This document shows positions 16,430 to 25,537 of a stretch of 64,000 nt of DNA, piece by piece. Location: the NCBI GenBank assembly GCA_050633545.1, contig JBOEGS010000002.1, forward strand, positions 558,001-622,000. Direction: 5' to 3'. Every line of letters begins with the position of its first letter. Within the stretch, counting starts at the first letter, position 1. A program made the position numbers and the translations under genes. Under the pieces are notes generated by a model, which ran no database searches, was not told the DNA's origin, and was given only the letters and a program-made list of their open reading frames with translations. The stretch comes from Litorivita sp050633545 (lineage in GTDB: Bacteria > Pseudomonadota > Alphaproteobacteria > Rhodobacterales > Rhodobacteraceae).

Positions 16430-16792
16430 TCAGCTCCACATCCCCGTGCCCTTGATCCGCGCACCCGACATGACGAGCGGGTTGACACAGGGACCGTTGC
16501 CCGAAATGCCGAGATCGCGGAGTGTGGACAGCACCTCTTTGAGTTCGATCTCCGCAAAGAGCGCCTCGATTAAATCCAAACGCGCTATTTCCTTCTTGGA
16601 CGCGGGCGCGGGGCCAAAGCCCGTGAAGCGCGACGCCTCGCCAGCGGGCAACCCGACTGCCACCTTCGCAATCGGACTCCTACCATTCTTATCAGCCGCG
16701 CCGTTCGCCATAATCAGCGTAGCCGCGCCGTCATTGTCTCCAGACGCATTGAGCACCTTCACAAAAGCCATCAGCTTCTGCAGCACCTCCAC
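16430..16792 (-). CDS. Hypothetical protein, possibly a remnant
   Basis: The open frame codes for 120 residues from a GTG; an internal ATG at 16771 with GGAGG 13 bases upstream is an alternative. The sequence is GC-rich like the host chromosome, while the genes on both sides are AT-rich. The peptide (KVAVGLPAGEASRFTGFG in the middle) does not match a family I know. It may be a real small gene or the tail of an older gene left between two insertions. Confidence 0.4.
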   Translation of the reverse strand: MEVLQKLMAFVKVLNASGDNDGAATLIMANGAADKNGRSPIAKVAVGLPAGEASRFTGFGPAPASKKEIARLDLIEALFAEIELKEVLSTLRDLGISGNGPCVNPLVMSGARIKGTGMWS

Positions 16793-16887
16793 GTCTGGTC
16801 GGGGCGCGGCAACTCGCAGGCATTGACCATTGCTGCTAGTGCGGAATTCTTGTCAAAACACGCACCCCGACCGGAACAAAACGGTGA

Positions 16888-17784
16888 TCACTGAGGCATA
16901 TCAAAACCTATGTCTACTGACCCAGAGACCATCTCGCCAAAGAAGCCCGTCCAGTATCTACGTAGTACAGTGGTTGCTCCAGGATTTGTTGTTTCTAATT
17001 CAGATTTCCTCTCGCCATCTAATTCGTTGAACCCGAACCCCCAAACTACAATGTCTCGGTATTTTGCATCCACAGACCGCTCGGAAATTTCTTTTCGTGC
17101 AAATTCTGCCCCCAGCACGTTAGGGTCGCTTGCATCCAGAATGTCATGCCAGCCGTGATCTAATAGATTTGAGAAAACAAAGAGATCACAGTCCATTTCT
17201 GAGCAATGTGACCTCGCCACTCTAACAATGCTTCTTGCGATCGCTGTTTCGCTAGAAGGGACAGGCTTTTTCGCCACATCTAGAACCGCCTCTAAGGCGC
17301 TTTCCTGAATAGCCTTTCGTTCCTCGTTGTAACGTGCCTCCTCACTCAAGCACTCAAGCGCCTCTGAACTGCTTCGGGCAACATCAGATGGGAAAAGGAA
17401 ATCTAACATCGCACCAACGGGGTCATTTTTCCAATTCGAGGTTTCCGCACTTCTGCTATCAAAATACTCTTCGCAAAATGGTGACGGATTGTACTCTGGT
17501 ACACATGTGTTGAAAAACCACTCAGTTCTCAATTGAGAGCCTCGGATCTCGGCAAATTGAACTTCCCCTTTGAAATCACTTCGTGAGAACAGCACCCTCA
17601 AACCCTCGTCCATCGCTCGCTTTTCAGCTTCGTTGGGTACGGAGGTCCTGTCTATTAGAACAATTTGACGCTCATTTGAACACGCAGCCTGTGCGAATAA
17701 ATGTTCTGGAAAGAGCCCCAATGAAATTATGAAAAATCCACTGAAAATTCCTCTTCGGACAGTGTGTGAATATGAAAAAATCAT
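16888..17784 (-). CDS. Secreted protein, second gene of a two-gene membrane operon
   Basis: A 298-residue protein. The ATG overlaps the stop of the upstream coiled-coil membrane gene (ATGA). The N-terminus is an export signal (GIFSGFFIISLGLF, cleavage probably after FAQA). The mature part starts ACSNERQIVLIDRTSVPNEA; the strand IVLIDRTS followed by a helix resembles the first strand of von Willebrand A-like domains, with no full MIDAS. Six or more cysteines suggest periplasmic disulfides. Codon use is AT-rich. Function unknown; coupling implies a complex with the partner. Confidence 0.65.
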   Translation of the reverse strand: MIFSYSHTVRRGIFSGFFIISLGLFPEHLFAQAACSNERQIVLIDRTSVPNEAEKRAMDEGLRVLFSRSDFKGEVQFAEIRGSQLRTEWFFNTCVPEYNPSPFCEEYFDSRSAETSNWKNDPVGAMLDFLFPSDVARSSSEALECLSEEARYNEERKAIQESALEAVLDVAKKPVPSSETAIARSIVRVARSHCSEMDCDLFVFSNLLDHGWHDILDASDPNVLGAEFARKEISERSVDAKYRDIVVWGFGFNELDGERKSELETTNPGATTVLRRYWTGFFGEMVSGSVDIGFDMPQ

Positions 17785-19202
17785 GCTTGCAGTTCTCCGG
17801 AATAAATTTGGCTCCACTCCTCAATAGAGCTATTTCTTCTGGTCCAGAATTTAAGCCACTTTGCATAGGTCAAAGCATCTTGCTTAATCTTAAGGGCAAT
17901 AAAACTCTCATTGGCCTCAATTCTCGCTCGAATCATTTCCGCTTCCGTCTGGATTGCTTCATTGGGTGACACACCGCTCGCCAAGACACTTTCGTCGTTT
18001 TGAATTCTCATCTCGAGGTCAGCCATTATGCTATCAAACTTTGCCTCGCCGGATGCTTGAGAAATTTTCGCCATCAAAAATTGGGAGTGCGATTTGTAAC
18101 GATGAAGAGCCGCCAAATGGTATTCAAAAACAGGATCTCGATTGGCGACACGTTTGATTGCGATAGAAACAATCGAGAATGCATAGAAAGTGAATGCTAT
18201 CAAAGCATCCGCAGACATATGGGGAAGAGCAACCAATCGAATTCCAGCTTGCGTTTCAGCGTTGTTCTTTAGCCTTTGGTTAAGCTCGTCAACCGCAGCC
18301 CCAAATTCCTCGGGGTTGCTTTCCAACAGGGGGGACGTCTCCAAACGACTTAACGCCGATTCTATCTGCCTTTGTTCGATCAGACTGATATTCGCTTCAG
18401 GCACCACAGATCTAATGGTCGTCGCACCGTAAATAACTGAAATCGCCATAGCCGCTACTAAACCTAGCAACGAAACATATGTCCAATTGAGTGTTTTTCG
18501 TATTTCGCCTTCGATAACTTTTTCAGTCGAAACTCGCTCAAAAGCGTAAGCGATTGCTTCACCCAATCCGTAAAGCAAAAAACCCAATAAAAGTGCAGCA
18601 GCTATCGCGTAACCTCTATCGCTCAGTACGACTTGAAAACCAGGCAAAGCATAAAGGATGTCTAGAGGAATAAAGAAATAACCCAGTATTCCTGAAATAG
18701 AAGAAACAAAGCGGCGCCTTTTGTTCGCCCACTGGGAAAAATCAACCCCTGAAACGAATTCTCTGACACCCCCTCCCTCATCCATCTCGGGCTCATATCT
18801 ATAACGGATGCGATCACTCATGCTTTGGAAGTCTGCACGAAACGGCGGTCGACCTACCGCGACTTTCCACTGATTGAACTCGGCTTCAGCGCTCTCAAAC
18901 TCTTCTTCCAGCATATTTAGGGGTGCGAATTTACCTTCCATGCGCTTCTGAGTCCGGCGATAGATTTCCTCCGACTTGTCTTTTCTTGCCTTAAGTTCAG
19001 AAATGCTGCGCCCAAGATCTTCTTTTTTAATTTTCACCTGTATCTGGGCAATTTTTTCCTGCGCTCGTAGGTTTGCTTCTTCCGTCTTGCGTCGCGATAC
19101 ACCATCTTCCTGAATTTCAACGACGTACTTTGAAACCGCGCCATCCTCGCCACCACGAAATCCAATCATGACATCGCGCAACGCATGCCAAAAAATACCC
19201 AT
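17781..19202 (-). CDS. Coiled-coil polytopic membrane protein
   Basis: The start MGIFWHALRD is chosen because GAGG lies 5 bases upstream. The 473-residue protein has a charged coiled coil at residues 35-115, then TM helices at about 166-188, 197-220, 241-262 and 329-350, with a helical loop (270-325) between the last two and a cytoplasmic helical tail. I recognise no named family. It is co-translated with the secreted protein downstream. AT-rich codon use differs from the flanks, so the pair was probably acquired together. A conflict or envelope-stress role is only a guess. Confidence 0.65.
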   Translation of the reverse strand: MGIFWHALRDVMIGFRGGEDGAVSKYVVEIQEDGVSRRKTEEANLRAQEKIAQIQVKIKKEDLGRSISELKARKDKSEEIYRRTQKRMEGKFAPLNMLEEEFESAEAEFNQWKVAVGRPPFRADFQSMSDRIRYRYEPEMDEGGGVREFVSGVDFSQWANKRRRFVSSISGILGYFFIPLDILYALPGFQVVLSDRGYAIAAALLLGFLLYGLGEAIAYAFERVSTEKVIEGEIRKTLNWTYVSLLGLVAAMAISVIYGATTIRSVVPEANISLIEQRQIESALSRLETSPLLESNPEEFGAAVDELNQRLKNNAETQAGIRLVALPHMSADALIAFTFYAFSIVSIAIKRVANRDPVFEYHLAALHRYKSHSQFLMAKISQASGEAKFDSIMADLEMRIQNDESVLASGVSPNEAIQTEAEMIRARIEANESFIALKIKQDALTYAKWLKFWTRRNSSIEEWSQIYSGELQA

Positions 19203-19444
19203 CTTAAACCTCAATTTTAAAAACAATCACAGCCTATCTCTTCCGAAATAGAATTCCAGTATTTTGCTTGATCCCCAACGGCATTTTATACTAATCTCGA
19301 AATTGTAGTGCTCCGCCACAGCACCTAGCCAACAGAGGCCTCAGACACATTTTGTTTGGTCTGAGCTTACCGTGAAGTTTGCACATTTTAAGCGCAAGCT
19401 ATCTGCTGCTGGTTATCGGATGAACCTCCCGCACACCTCATCGC

Positions 19445-20908
19445 TCAACCTTGCGGCTCGGGATCTGCCTCGGGCGCGCCTGCAAACAAGCCATCAATCT
19501 CCCCCTGCAAATGTTCGGCAAAAGCGGGCTCCAAATCGACCTCCATCATCCAACACGCAGAATTGTAGGGGCTTGGTTTGGACCGCTTGCCCTTGGCGCT
19601 CTTACGCCGCTTGAGTTTGCGCACAGGGCGTTCGATCCGTCCTGACGGGTTCGCCGCGTGGAACGGGTTTTCCTCAGCGCGGGGCGCGAGCAATGGATCG
19701 CTGCGGTAGTCCCGCGTCTCGGCGCGCATGAGTTGGCCGTCGACCTGACACAGGCGGCGGCCGATCTCGCTCTCAAGACTCCCGACGCCGTAGCCCAGAA
19801 ACACTTCCAGATCCCGCATGGCGGCTTGGCCCGTTTGGCCGAAGGCATGGATCAGCCGCGCGTTGTTGCGCAGGGTTTTCCAATCGTCGGGGTAACAGGC
19901 CATGAGCTGCGCGGGGTCTTGCCAGAAGCTTGCGCATTGCGCCCCATAGCCGCGCATCAGCGTCATCAGGGTCACGAACATCTCCATCGGGCCGAGCTGG
20001 GCCGCCTCGTCCACGACGAACAACGTGGATTTCTCGTGAGCACGGCCGCGGCGCGACAGCAGTTGCATGAGTGCGCCGAGCCATAGACGGATCAGGCGCG
20101 CATGGCTGCGCAGCATGTGCGGAGGGAGCACAAAATAGACCGTCATCGGTCGCCCCTCGACCAGATCAGCGAGGCGAAAACTGCTTTTGGTCAGAGAGGC
20201 GCGGATCGGGCGGGAGTAGAACATCTCCATTGCTTCATGGACAAAGTGCATAATCCCACCCAGCGTTTCATTTGCGCCAAGGTCAAACAGGCGCGAGGCG
20301 TGCGCCACTTCGGGCATATCCGAAACCGCAAGCCGACCCGACCGACCACTTTCAATCTCCGAGAAGACATCAAGCACATGCCCCATCTCGGCATTACCCG
20401 TCTTACCTGCACGATGGACAGCCTCGATCAGGACGGCGGACACCACCTGACGGGCCTGATTGAGCCAGAACTGGTTTTTGGGATCTTTGGGCGGTAGGAG
20501 CAGACTATCGGCTAGTGCCCGCGCCTCGTCGTAGTAGTCTTCACGCGTCAGATCGATCAGGTCCAAGGGATTAAACCGCGCCTGTTTCAGCCCTGTCACT
20601 CCCAACGGATCGACGACAAAGACCTTCTGACCCAGAGAGCGGCGATAGGCGGCGGTGACGTGTGCAGCCTCCCCTTTGGGGTCAAACACGATTGCAGGCC
20701 CCTCGTGCGAGAGCAGCAAGGGGATCACACCCGTTGTGCCCTTCCCAGCCCCCGTCGGGGCAAAGGTGATGCTGTGATCTTCGCGGCCCATATAGACCTT
20801 GCGCCCTGCGCCCGCGGCGCCTGAGGCGGAAAACCCCACGGCATGGGTCGGCCCGAGCGGAACTGCGGAGCCCAGGCACACGGCATCCATTTTACGTGCT
20901 TCGATCAT
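19445..20908 (-). CDS. VirD4/TraG-type coupling ATPase lacking TM helices
   Basis: The 487-residue protein starts at the ATG overlapping the upstream stop (ATGA). It has a T4CP ATPase core: Walker A APTGAGKGT at 50-58, VFDPKGE near 76, Walker B LFVVDEAAQ at 296-304, and the RGYGAQCASFWQDPAQL region. The usual N-terminal membrane anchor is absent. A TM-less coupling protein could deliver the relaxosome to a helper conjugation channel. It is encoded apart from the mob genes, in the opposite direction, with its own partner gene. Confidence 0.85.
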   Translation of the reverse strand: MIEARKMDAVCLGSAVPLGPTHAVGFSASGAAGAGRKVYMGREDHSITFAPTGAGKGTTGVIPLLLSHEGPAIVFDPKGEAAHVTAAYRRSLGQKVFVVDPLGVTGLKQARFNPLDLIDLTREDYYDEARALADSLLLPPKDPKNQFWLNQARQVVSAVLIEAVHRAGKTGNAEMGHVLDVFSEIESGRSGRLAVSDMPEVAHASRLFDLGANETLGGIMHFVHEAMEMFYSRPIRASLTKSSFRLADLVEGRPMTVYFVLPPHMLRSHARLIRLWLGALMQLLSRRGRAHEKSTLFVVDEAAQLGPMEMFVTLMTLMRGYGAQCASFWQDPAQLMACYPDDWKTLRNNARLIHAFGQTGQAAMRDLEVFLGYGVGSLESEIGRRLCQVDGQLMRAETRDYRSDPLLAPRAEENPFHAANPSGRIERPVRKLKRRKSAKGKRSKPSPYNSACWMMEVDLEPAFAEHLQGEIDGLFAGAPEADPEPQG

Positions 20909-21591
20909 TTCACATCCTCCGCGCGATAGAGCCAATCATACCGACCGGGCAGGATGCGCTGCGGTGGCAGCTCCTTCACCATGCGGTCGTCCAGCATTTC
21001 CAAGCGCCCGTGTTTTTGCAGCTTGAGATCGACGGAAAACACCGCCTCGCTGTGGGTCATGTAGAGGGTCACAGGCTGGTCGGCCTCAACCGTCACGGGA
21101 AACTCCAGCTCAGACGGATCAGGCAGGTCCGCGAGCGCATCATCGCTCAGGGCGTAGAAGCGGCGATAGTCTTCGCGGGTCCGACAAATCTGGAACAGGG
21201 CCTTATGCGGACGCATCAAGGTGCAGGACAGGAGCACGAAGTCGAGCCAGTCGGAGAAAGCAAAGCTACGTTCGACACAGTCCGCCCCCTGCAAAAGCGC
21301 ACGGTCAAGAACTGGCAACCGATCATCAAGCCGCACCAATTGGCCGTCGAACAAACCGACATGGGCCAGTGCGGGGCCAGCTTGCGTCTGCAGTTGCGCT
21401 TCGATCACCGTCAGATCGGGCAGCACAGGCAAACGGGTGAGCCGCAGCCCCGTGACGGTGAAGGCATAAGGATCGCTCGAGCCGAGCAGATCTACAATCT
21501 TGGGCGCAAGGTCCAAGAACAATGGCCCCTGACAGACCGAGACGGCAGCCTCGGGCTTGAACGACGGAATTTCCCACTCTACGCTGGTCAT
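20905..21591 (-). CDS. Hypothetical protein upstream of the coupling ATPase
   Basis: A 228-residue soluble protein. The ATG at 21591 is favoured by a GGAGGT Shine-Dalgarno 5 bases upstream; the open frame continues further without one. The sequence is acidic, has no TM helices or known motif, and starts MTSVEWEIPSFKPEA. Its stop overlaps the ATPase start, so it probably works with that ATPase in DNA transfer. The family is not recognised. Confidence 0.65.
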   Translation of the reverse strand: MTSVEWEIPSFKPEAAVSVCQGPLFLDLAPKIVDLLGSSDPYAFTVTGLRLTRLPVLPDLTVIEAQLQTQAGPALAHVGLFDGQLVRLDDRLPVLDRALLQGADCVERSFAFSDWLDFVLLSCTLMRPHKALFQICRTREDYRRFYALSDDALADLPDPSELEFPVTVEADQPVTLYMTHSEAVFSVDLKLQKHGRLEMLDDRMVKELPPQRILPGRYDWLYRAEDVK

Positions 21592-21661
21592 AATGAACCT
21601 CCATTTGAGGCCAATAAACCCGATCTTAATCATCCCCGTTTTGCGTTGAGTTGCGTTCGCT

Positions 21662-23947
21662 TTGTCCCAGCCGCCTTCCACCTTCACCGACGACCTGGCC
21701 GTTGCACTCTATGACGAGGTCACGGGGCGACGAAATCAGGGCGGGCTGACGCGGGACGTAATCGACAGCCTGCATGCCAAATGCAGCGATGCAAGCGGCG
21801 GGACAATCGATCTCCCTGGCGCCGACACCTTCCATCTTCGCAGGTTGCGCCGCGCCCTTGCGACCGTTTTTATCGATGGCGGCGACACACCACGTGCAGC
21901 CCAGATGGTGGAGATGTCCATGCCTCCCGACCTGAGGCATCCAGACCCAGAGGTGCGAGACGCCGCGCATGGCGACGAGGTCACGCGCTGGCTCAACATC
22001 TTGGGGATGGTCCAAGGTGCGGAAGGCCACTTGGACTTGGCACGCGAGACATTCGCTCGAGCGGGCGAAATCTACCTGCGCTCGGAAGACCAGCCAACTG
22101 ACCTTTTCCTAGTGCTCACAAATGCCGTGCAATCGGCATATGAGCTTGGAGATGATCGGAGAGGCGCGCGCCTTATGCGTCATGCAGAGCGTATCGGAGA
22201 GGCGTATCCGGATGATGCGCGCTTGCAGTTCAATCTCACTCTTGCCCGCCTCTACCGCCCGATTTACGCGCCGGATGTCGACGCCTTCATGCACGCGGTC
22301 GACGCCTCCATCGCTTTTACCGAAGGCGTCAATCCGGACATGCCCGATGCGATCCGTCGCTTTGCGGCGCTCAATTACCTGCACCTCGGAAAACCCGACC
22401 TTGCCGAAGGCATTCTCCCCGCCAAACCACAAGGGGCATACGCGCAGGCCGAAGACGCCTTGGTGCGGCTGCAAGTGGCCCGTGCCAACGGCGTAGCGTC
22501 TTTCGACCTCGTTCAAAACGCCCTCATGGCCACCTGCACGCTTGAGGCGGACGAACATCTATGGGCTTTGCGCGGGACACTCTGTGCCGCCTTTGGGGAC
22601 CTTGGCCATCACGGCCCAGCTCTGTTGATGGCCGTGCCCTTCCTGCACAAGATCGACACCCTACGCGCCACGCTGCCCCGCCGCCGCGGGATTGCGGATC
22701 ATCTTCGGGCCAGTATCCTCGAAGCCCTGACTCCCGCCCAGACCGCGCTGGCGACCAACGGGTTTCTGGAAGCGGCGAGTGAATTGGCGGCACTTCGGGA
22801 AAGCCTCCGTCACGGATTGTCGATCGCCCGCAACCTTTATGACGACTGGGCCCCAAACGCGGAGGTGCGGGAGATGGCCCGCAAAGCAGAGGCACTTCGT
22901 CTTGACGTCGTTGGCGGGGCCAAAGCTGCTCAGTCATATGTGGACCACATTCTTGCTGCGCGGCTCCACCCGCCGCTATCGTCGGCACCTATGCCTTCAG
23001 GCTATGGCCCCACTTTGAGCCTGGGCGTCTTCCAAAACGGCAATGAAGTCCTACGGCTATTTTCGAAGGACGGAGAGACAGTGCGCGAAGTGTTGCGCGC
23101 TTCAGCATCTGATTTGGCCCATCTCGCCCAGATCACCCTAGACAAGCTTCGACGCGGACTTGATCCGAAATCCGAGTTTGGACGTCTCGGGGAGCAGCTT
23201 TTCGACGGGGTGAGCGACGTGATCCTAGACGCCGATCACATCGCCATTTCCGCTGACGGCGCTCTACGCACCTTGCCGTTTACGGCGATTTGCCTGAATG
23301 GTCAGCCCCTCGGCTTCGACCGAGCGGTGAGTTTCAGAACAGGCGCCGCGCCGCGCATGGTCCCCCCGCAATTGGGACGCGGGTCAGTTTGTCTCGCCCT
23401 CACTCACGGTGGCGGTGCAGCCCCGCTGAAAGCCGTTGCCCGAGAGCGCACTGCACTCGAGGCGCTGTATGGTCCCGCCTCCAAGGCGCTCGAACAATTC
23501 AACACCCAATCTCTGACGGCCGCCCTCAAGAACCGCCCGAAAGTTCTGCATATTGCGAGTCACTTCGACATGGTCGAAGGCCATCTCGACGGCTCAACGG
23601 TACGCGGCGAAGATGGACAGCCACTCCCCCTCACGGCAATCTTCAACCGTGATCTCGACCTGAGCGGCACGGATCTCGTATTCCTTGCGGGATGTTCCAG
23701 CGCGGGCGTGAACGGCACAGGCAGCTTTGCCGCCCACCTCAATGCACTCGGCGCTCGTGCCGTGGTGGCCGCGCTCTGGCCCGTCGATGATGCCGCGACA
23801 GCCACCTTCTCCCTCGCCTTTCACCAAGCCTACCACGCGGGCCACACCCCCGATCAGTCGCTTGCAATAGCCGCACACGCTCTGAGGTCGTCCCCCGATT
23901 TCAACGCCCCACACCATTGGGCGGCCTTTCAGTGTTTTTGCCCGTGA
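21662..23947 (+). CDS. CHAT-domain caspase-like protease with helical repeats
   Basis: The 761-residue protein (TTG start, not strongly supported) has TPR-like helical repeats over residues 40-430 and a C-terminal CHAT protease domain. The catalytic dyad is visible: H634 in VLHIASHFDM and C678 in LVFLAGCSSAG; WPVDDAAT and HHWAAFQ are further CHAT hallmarks. CHAT proteases act in cell-suicide-type immunity (for example with gasdermins or type III-E CRISPR). Here it heads a four-gene same-strand run and diverges from the coupling-ATPase operon across about 70 bp. Confidence 0.87.
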   Translation: MSQPPSTFTDDLAVALYDEVTGRRNQGGLTRDVIDSLHAKCSDASGGTIDLPGADTFHLRRLRRALATVFIDGGDTPRAAQMVEMSMPPDLRHPDPEVRDAAHGDEVTRWLNILGMVQGAEGHLDLARETFARAGEIYLRSEDQPTDLFLVLTNAVQSAYELGDDRRGARLMRHAERIGEAYPDDARLQFNLTLARLYRPIYAPDVDAFMHAVDASIAFTEGVNPDMPDAIRRFAALNYLHLGKPDLAEGILPAKPQGAYAQAEDALVRLQVARANGVASFDLVQNALMATCTLEADEHLWALRGTLCAAFGDLGHHGPALLMAVPFLHKIDTLRATLPRRRGIADHLRASILEALTPAQTALATNGFLEAASELAALRESLRHGLSIARNLYDDWAPNAEVREMARKAEALRLDVVGGAKAAQSYVDHILAARLHPPLSSAPMPSGYGPTLSLGVFQNGNEVLRLFSKDGETVREVLRASASDLAHLAQITLDKLRRGLDPKSEFGRLGEQLFDGVSDVILDADHIAISADGALRTLPFTAICLNGQPLGFDRAVSFRTGAAPRMVPPQLGRGSVCLALTHGGGAAPLKAVARERTALEALYGPASKALEQFNTQSLTAALKNRPKVLHIASHFDMVEGHLDGSTVRGEDGQPLPLTAIFNRDLDLSGTDLVFLAGCSSAGVNGTGSFAAHLNALGARAVVAALWPVDDAATATFSLAFHQAYHAGHTPDQSLAIAAHALRSSPDFNAPHHWAAFQCFCP

Positions 23948-24040
23948 CCCAAACGCGAAAGCGGGCGAAACTATCCGCAAAACATGAGCGCTAAGGTTCG
24001 GCTATGGACGGACCAGTGACGAAAACAAAAGGATTTCCCC

Positions 24041-24892
24041 GTGGCTGATTTCGACTGGCAACTCGACGAGCTTTTCAAAGTGCTCGGCGGATCGTTTCCC
24101 CAGCACATGCTGAACAACAAGTTCATTGCGGATGTTCTTGACGTCAGTGCATCGGGCATCTCGCAGCGGCGAAACGGCAGCACGGTGTTACGGGGATCGG
24201 AGGCGAATGCTATTCTGATGGCCTACAACCTAAACCAATTCCAACTCGACGAGTCCCTATTTGAGATCGACGACCCCGTCGCCTTTCGCCGCGAGTTGTC
24301 TGATCGCGGCGTCGGCATTCACGGCGACAACCCGCTTATCACGTTGTTTCAAAAACTCACCGCCGCCCAAGACACACACGGGCTGCCGATCGAGATCATC
24401 AAAGCCCGCCCTCAGCGCGGGATCGGATTTCCTACCGACGCGGCCCCCAAGCCGCGTTCGCTCTATGTCGGAGAGCAGGTGCGCATCAAAGTGCGCGGAC
24501 GGAAGGGGCGCCATATCGCGGTTCTCCAACAAAAACGCGACGCCTGGATGACCATCGACATCCTCAGCCCCAGCGAGCCTTTTCCCGAAACGGAAATCGA
24601 GGACACGCCTGCGGGCGCGAACACCTTCCTCTTGCCGCGCAGCAGTTCAGAGGCCCTGCCCATCATGCCACCCACGGGCAGCTACACACTCGTGGTTGTC
24701 GAAGGGGACCAAGAGCTTATCGACTGCTTCTATCCTTCCGAGAGCGACGTACTGGCCGACGATATGAACATTCAGACCAAGGCCCTCAGGCTGCACAACG
24801 CAGATGCGCGCGTCATCCTCGACTGGCTCAAACAACACCCTTCGGCCACCTTCCGCACCAACACGCTCGAATTTCTCGTGCTGTCCGGCTGA
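24041..24892 (+). CDS. CHAT-linked protein with HTH-like N-terminus and DUF4384-like C-terminus
   Basis: A 283-residue protein from GTG, with AAAAGGA upstream. Residues 20-60 (FIADVLDVSASGISQRRNG) look like a small helix-turn-helix or adaptor domain. The middle (VGEQVRIKVRGRKGRHIAVL, then a beta-rich part to about residue 230) resembles DUF4384, a beta domain often fused or adjacent to caspase-like peptidases. A recruiting or regulating role for the CHAT protease is inferred from adjacency and domain type. Confidence 0.6.
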   Translation: MADFDWQLDELFKVLGGSFPQHMLNNKFIADVLDVSASGISQRRNGSTVLRGSEANAILMAYNLNQFQLDESLFEIDDPVAFRRELSDRGVGIHGDNPLITLFQKLTAAQDTHGLPIEIIKARPQRGIGFPTDAAPKPRSLYVGEQVRIKVRGRKGRHIAVLQQKRDAWMTIDILSPSEPFPETEIEDTPAGANTFLLPRSSSEALPIMPPTGSYTLVVVEGDQELIDCFYPSESDVLADDMNIQTKALRLHNADARVILDWLKQHPSATFRTNTLEFLVLSG

Positions 24893-25091
24893 CATAAGCG
24901 CAAAAACCACCCTGCCCGAAACATCCCGCAACGCTGCGCAAATCGCCTCGCACTCTTTCATGATTGGGTAACCATGCGAACGGTCACGCCGTAGGGACGA
25001 CCAGACCCGCATGTATGTATCCGGCGCAGGCGTTGCGCCTTGGTCCCTACGGCTCGTTCGCTCTGGTTCACAGTTGTCGAAGGAGACCCAA

Positions 25092-25466
25092 ATGACCGAC
25101 CTGAAATCGACCGCCCCCGCCGATCCGTTGATCGCCGCAAAGATTGTCTACGGGCTCTTTGCCCTTGGCTTTCTCGTTCCCGTCCTCGCACCGCTCGCGG
25201 CAGTAATCCTCGCCTATATCTCGCGCGGCAAGGACGACATGCTCGACACCCATGTAGATTTCCAGATCAAGACCTTCTGGATTTCCCTTGCCCTCAGCGT
25301 CGCGATCTTTGCGACCTCCGTCACGCTGATCGGACTGGGTGCGGCGGTGCCGCTCGCCATTTTCACCACAGTCTGGGTGCTCGCCCGCATCATTTCGGGT
25401 GGCATGGTCGCATTCAAATGCGAACCGATCCAAAGCGTCGGCGCTTTCGGCTTCATCGCCCGCTGA
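25092..25466 (+). CDS. DUF4870-like small membrane protein
   Basis: The 124-residue protein starts at the ATG with AAGGAGA six bases upstream. It has three to four hydrophobic helices (IVYGLFALGFLVPVLAPLAA, then FWISLALSVAIFATSV, then AIFTTVWVLARIISGG) and the DxHVDFQIKT-type motif (DTHVDFQIKTFW) of DUF4870 proteins. It follows the CHAT pair on the same strand. It might be a membrane target or pore partner of that protease, which is speculative. Confidence 0.72.
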   Translation: MTDLKSTAPADPLIAAKIVYGLFALGFLVPVLAPLAAVILAYISRGKDDMLDTHVDFQIKTFWISLALSVAIFATSVTLIGLGAAVPLAIFTTVWVLARIISGGMVAFKCEPIQSVGAFGFIAR

Positions 25467-25537
25467 ACACACGGTTTACACGAAGAACAATAGGGCTAAC
25501 CTGGCCCTATAAATTTCAGTCAAGGAAACCCCTGAAA

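Noticed and set aside
25040..25537. N-terminal extension of the exported protein gene at 25538
   Set aside because: The extension overlaps the well-supported DUF4870-like gene in another frame, and the ATG at 25538 begins a clear signal peptide.
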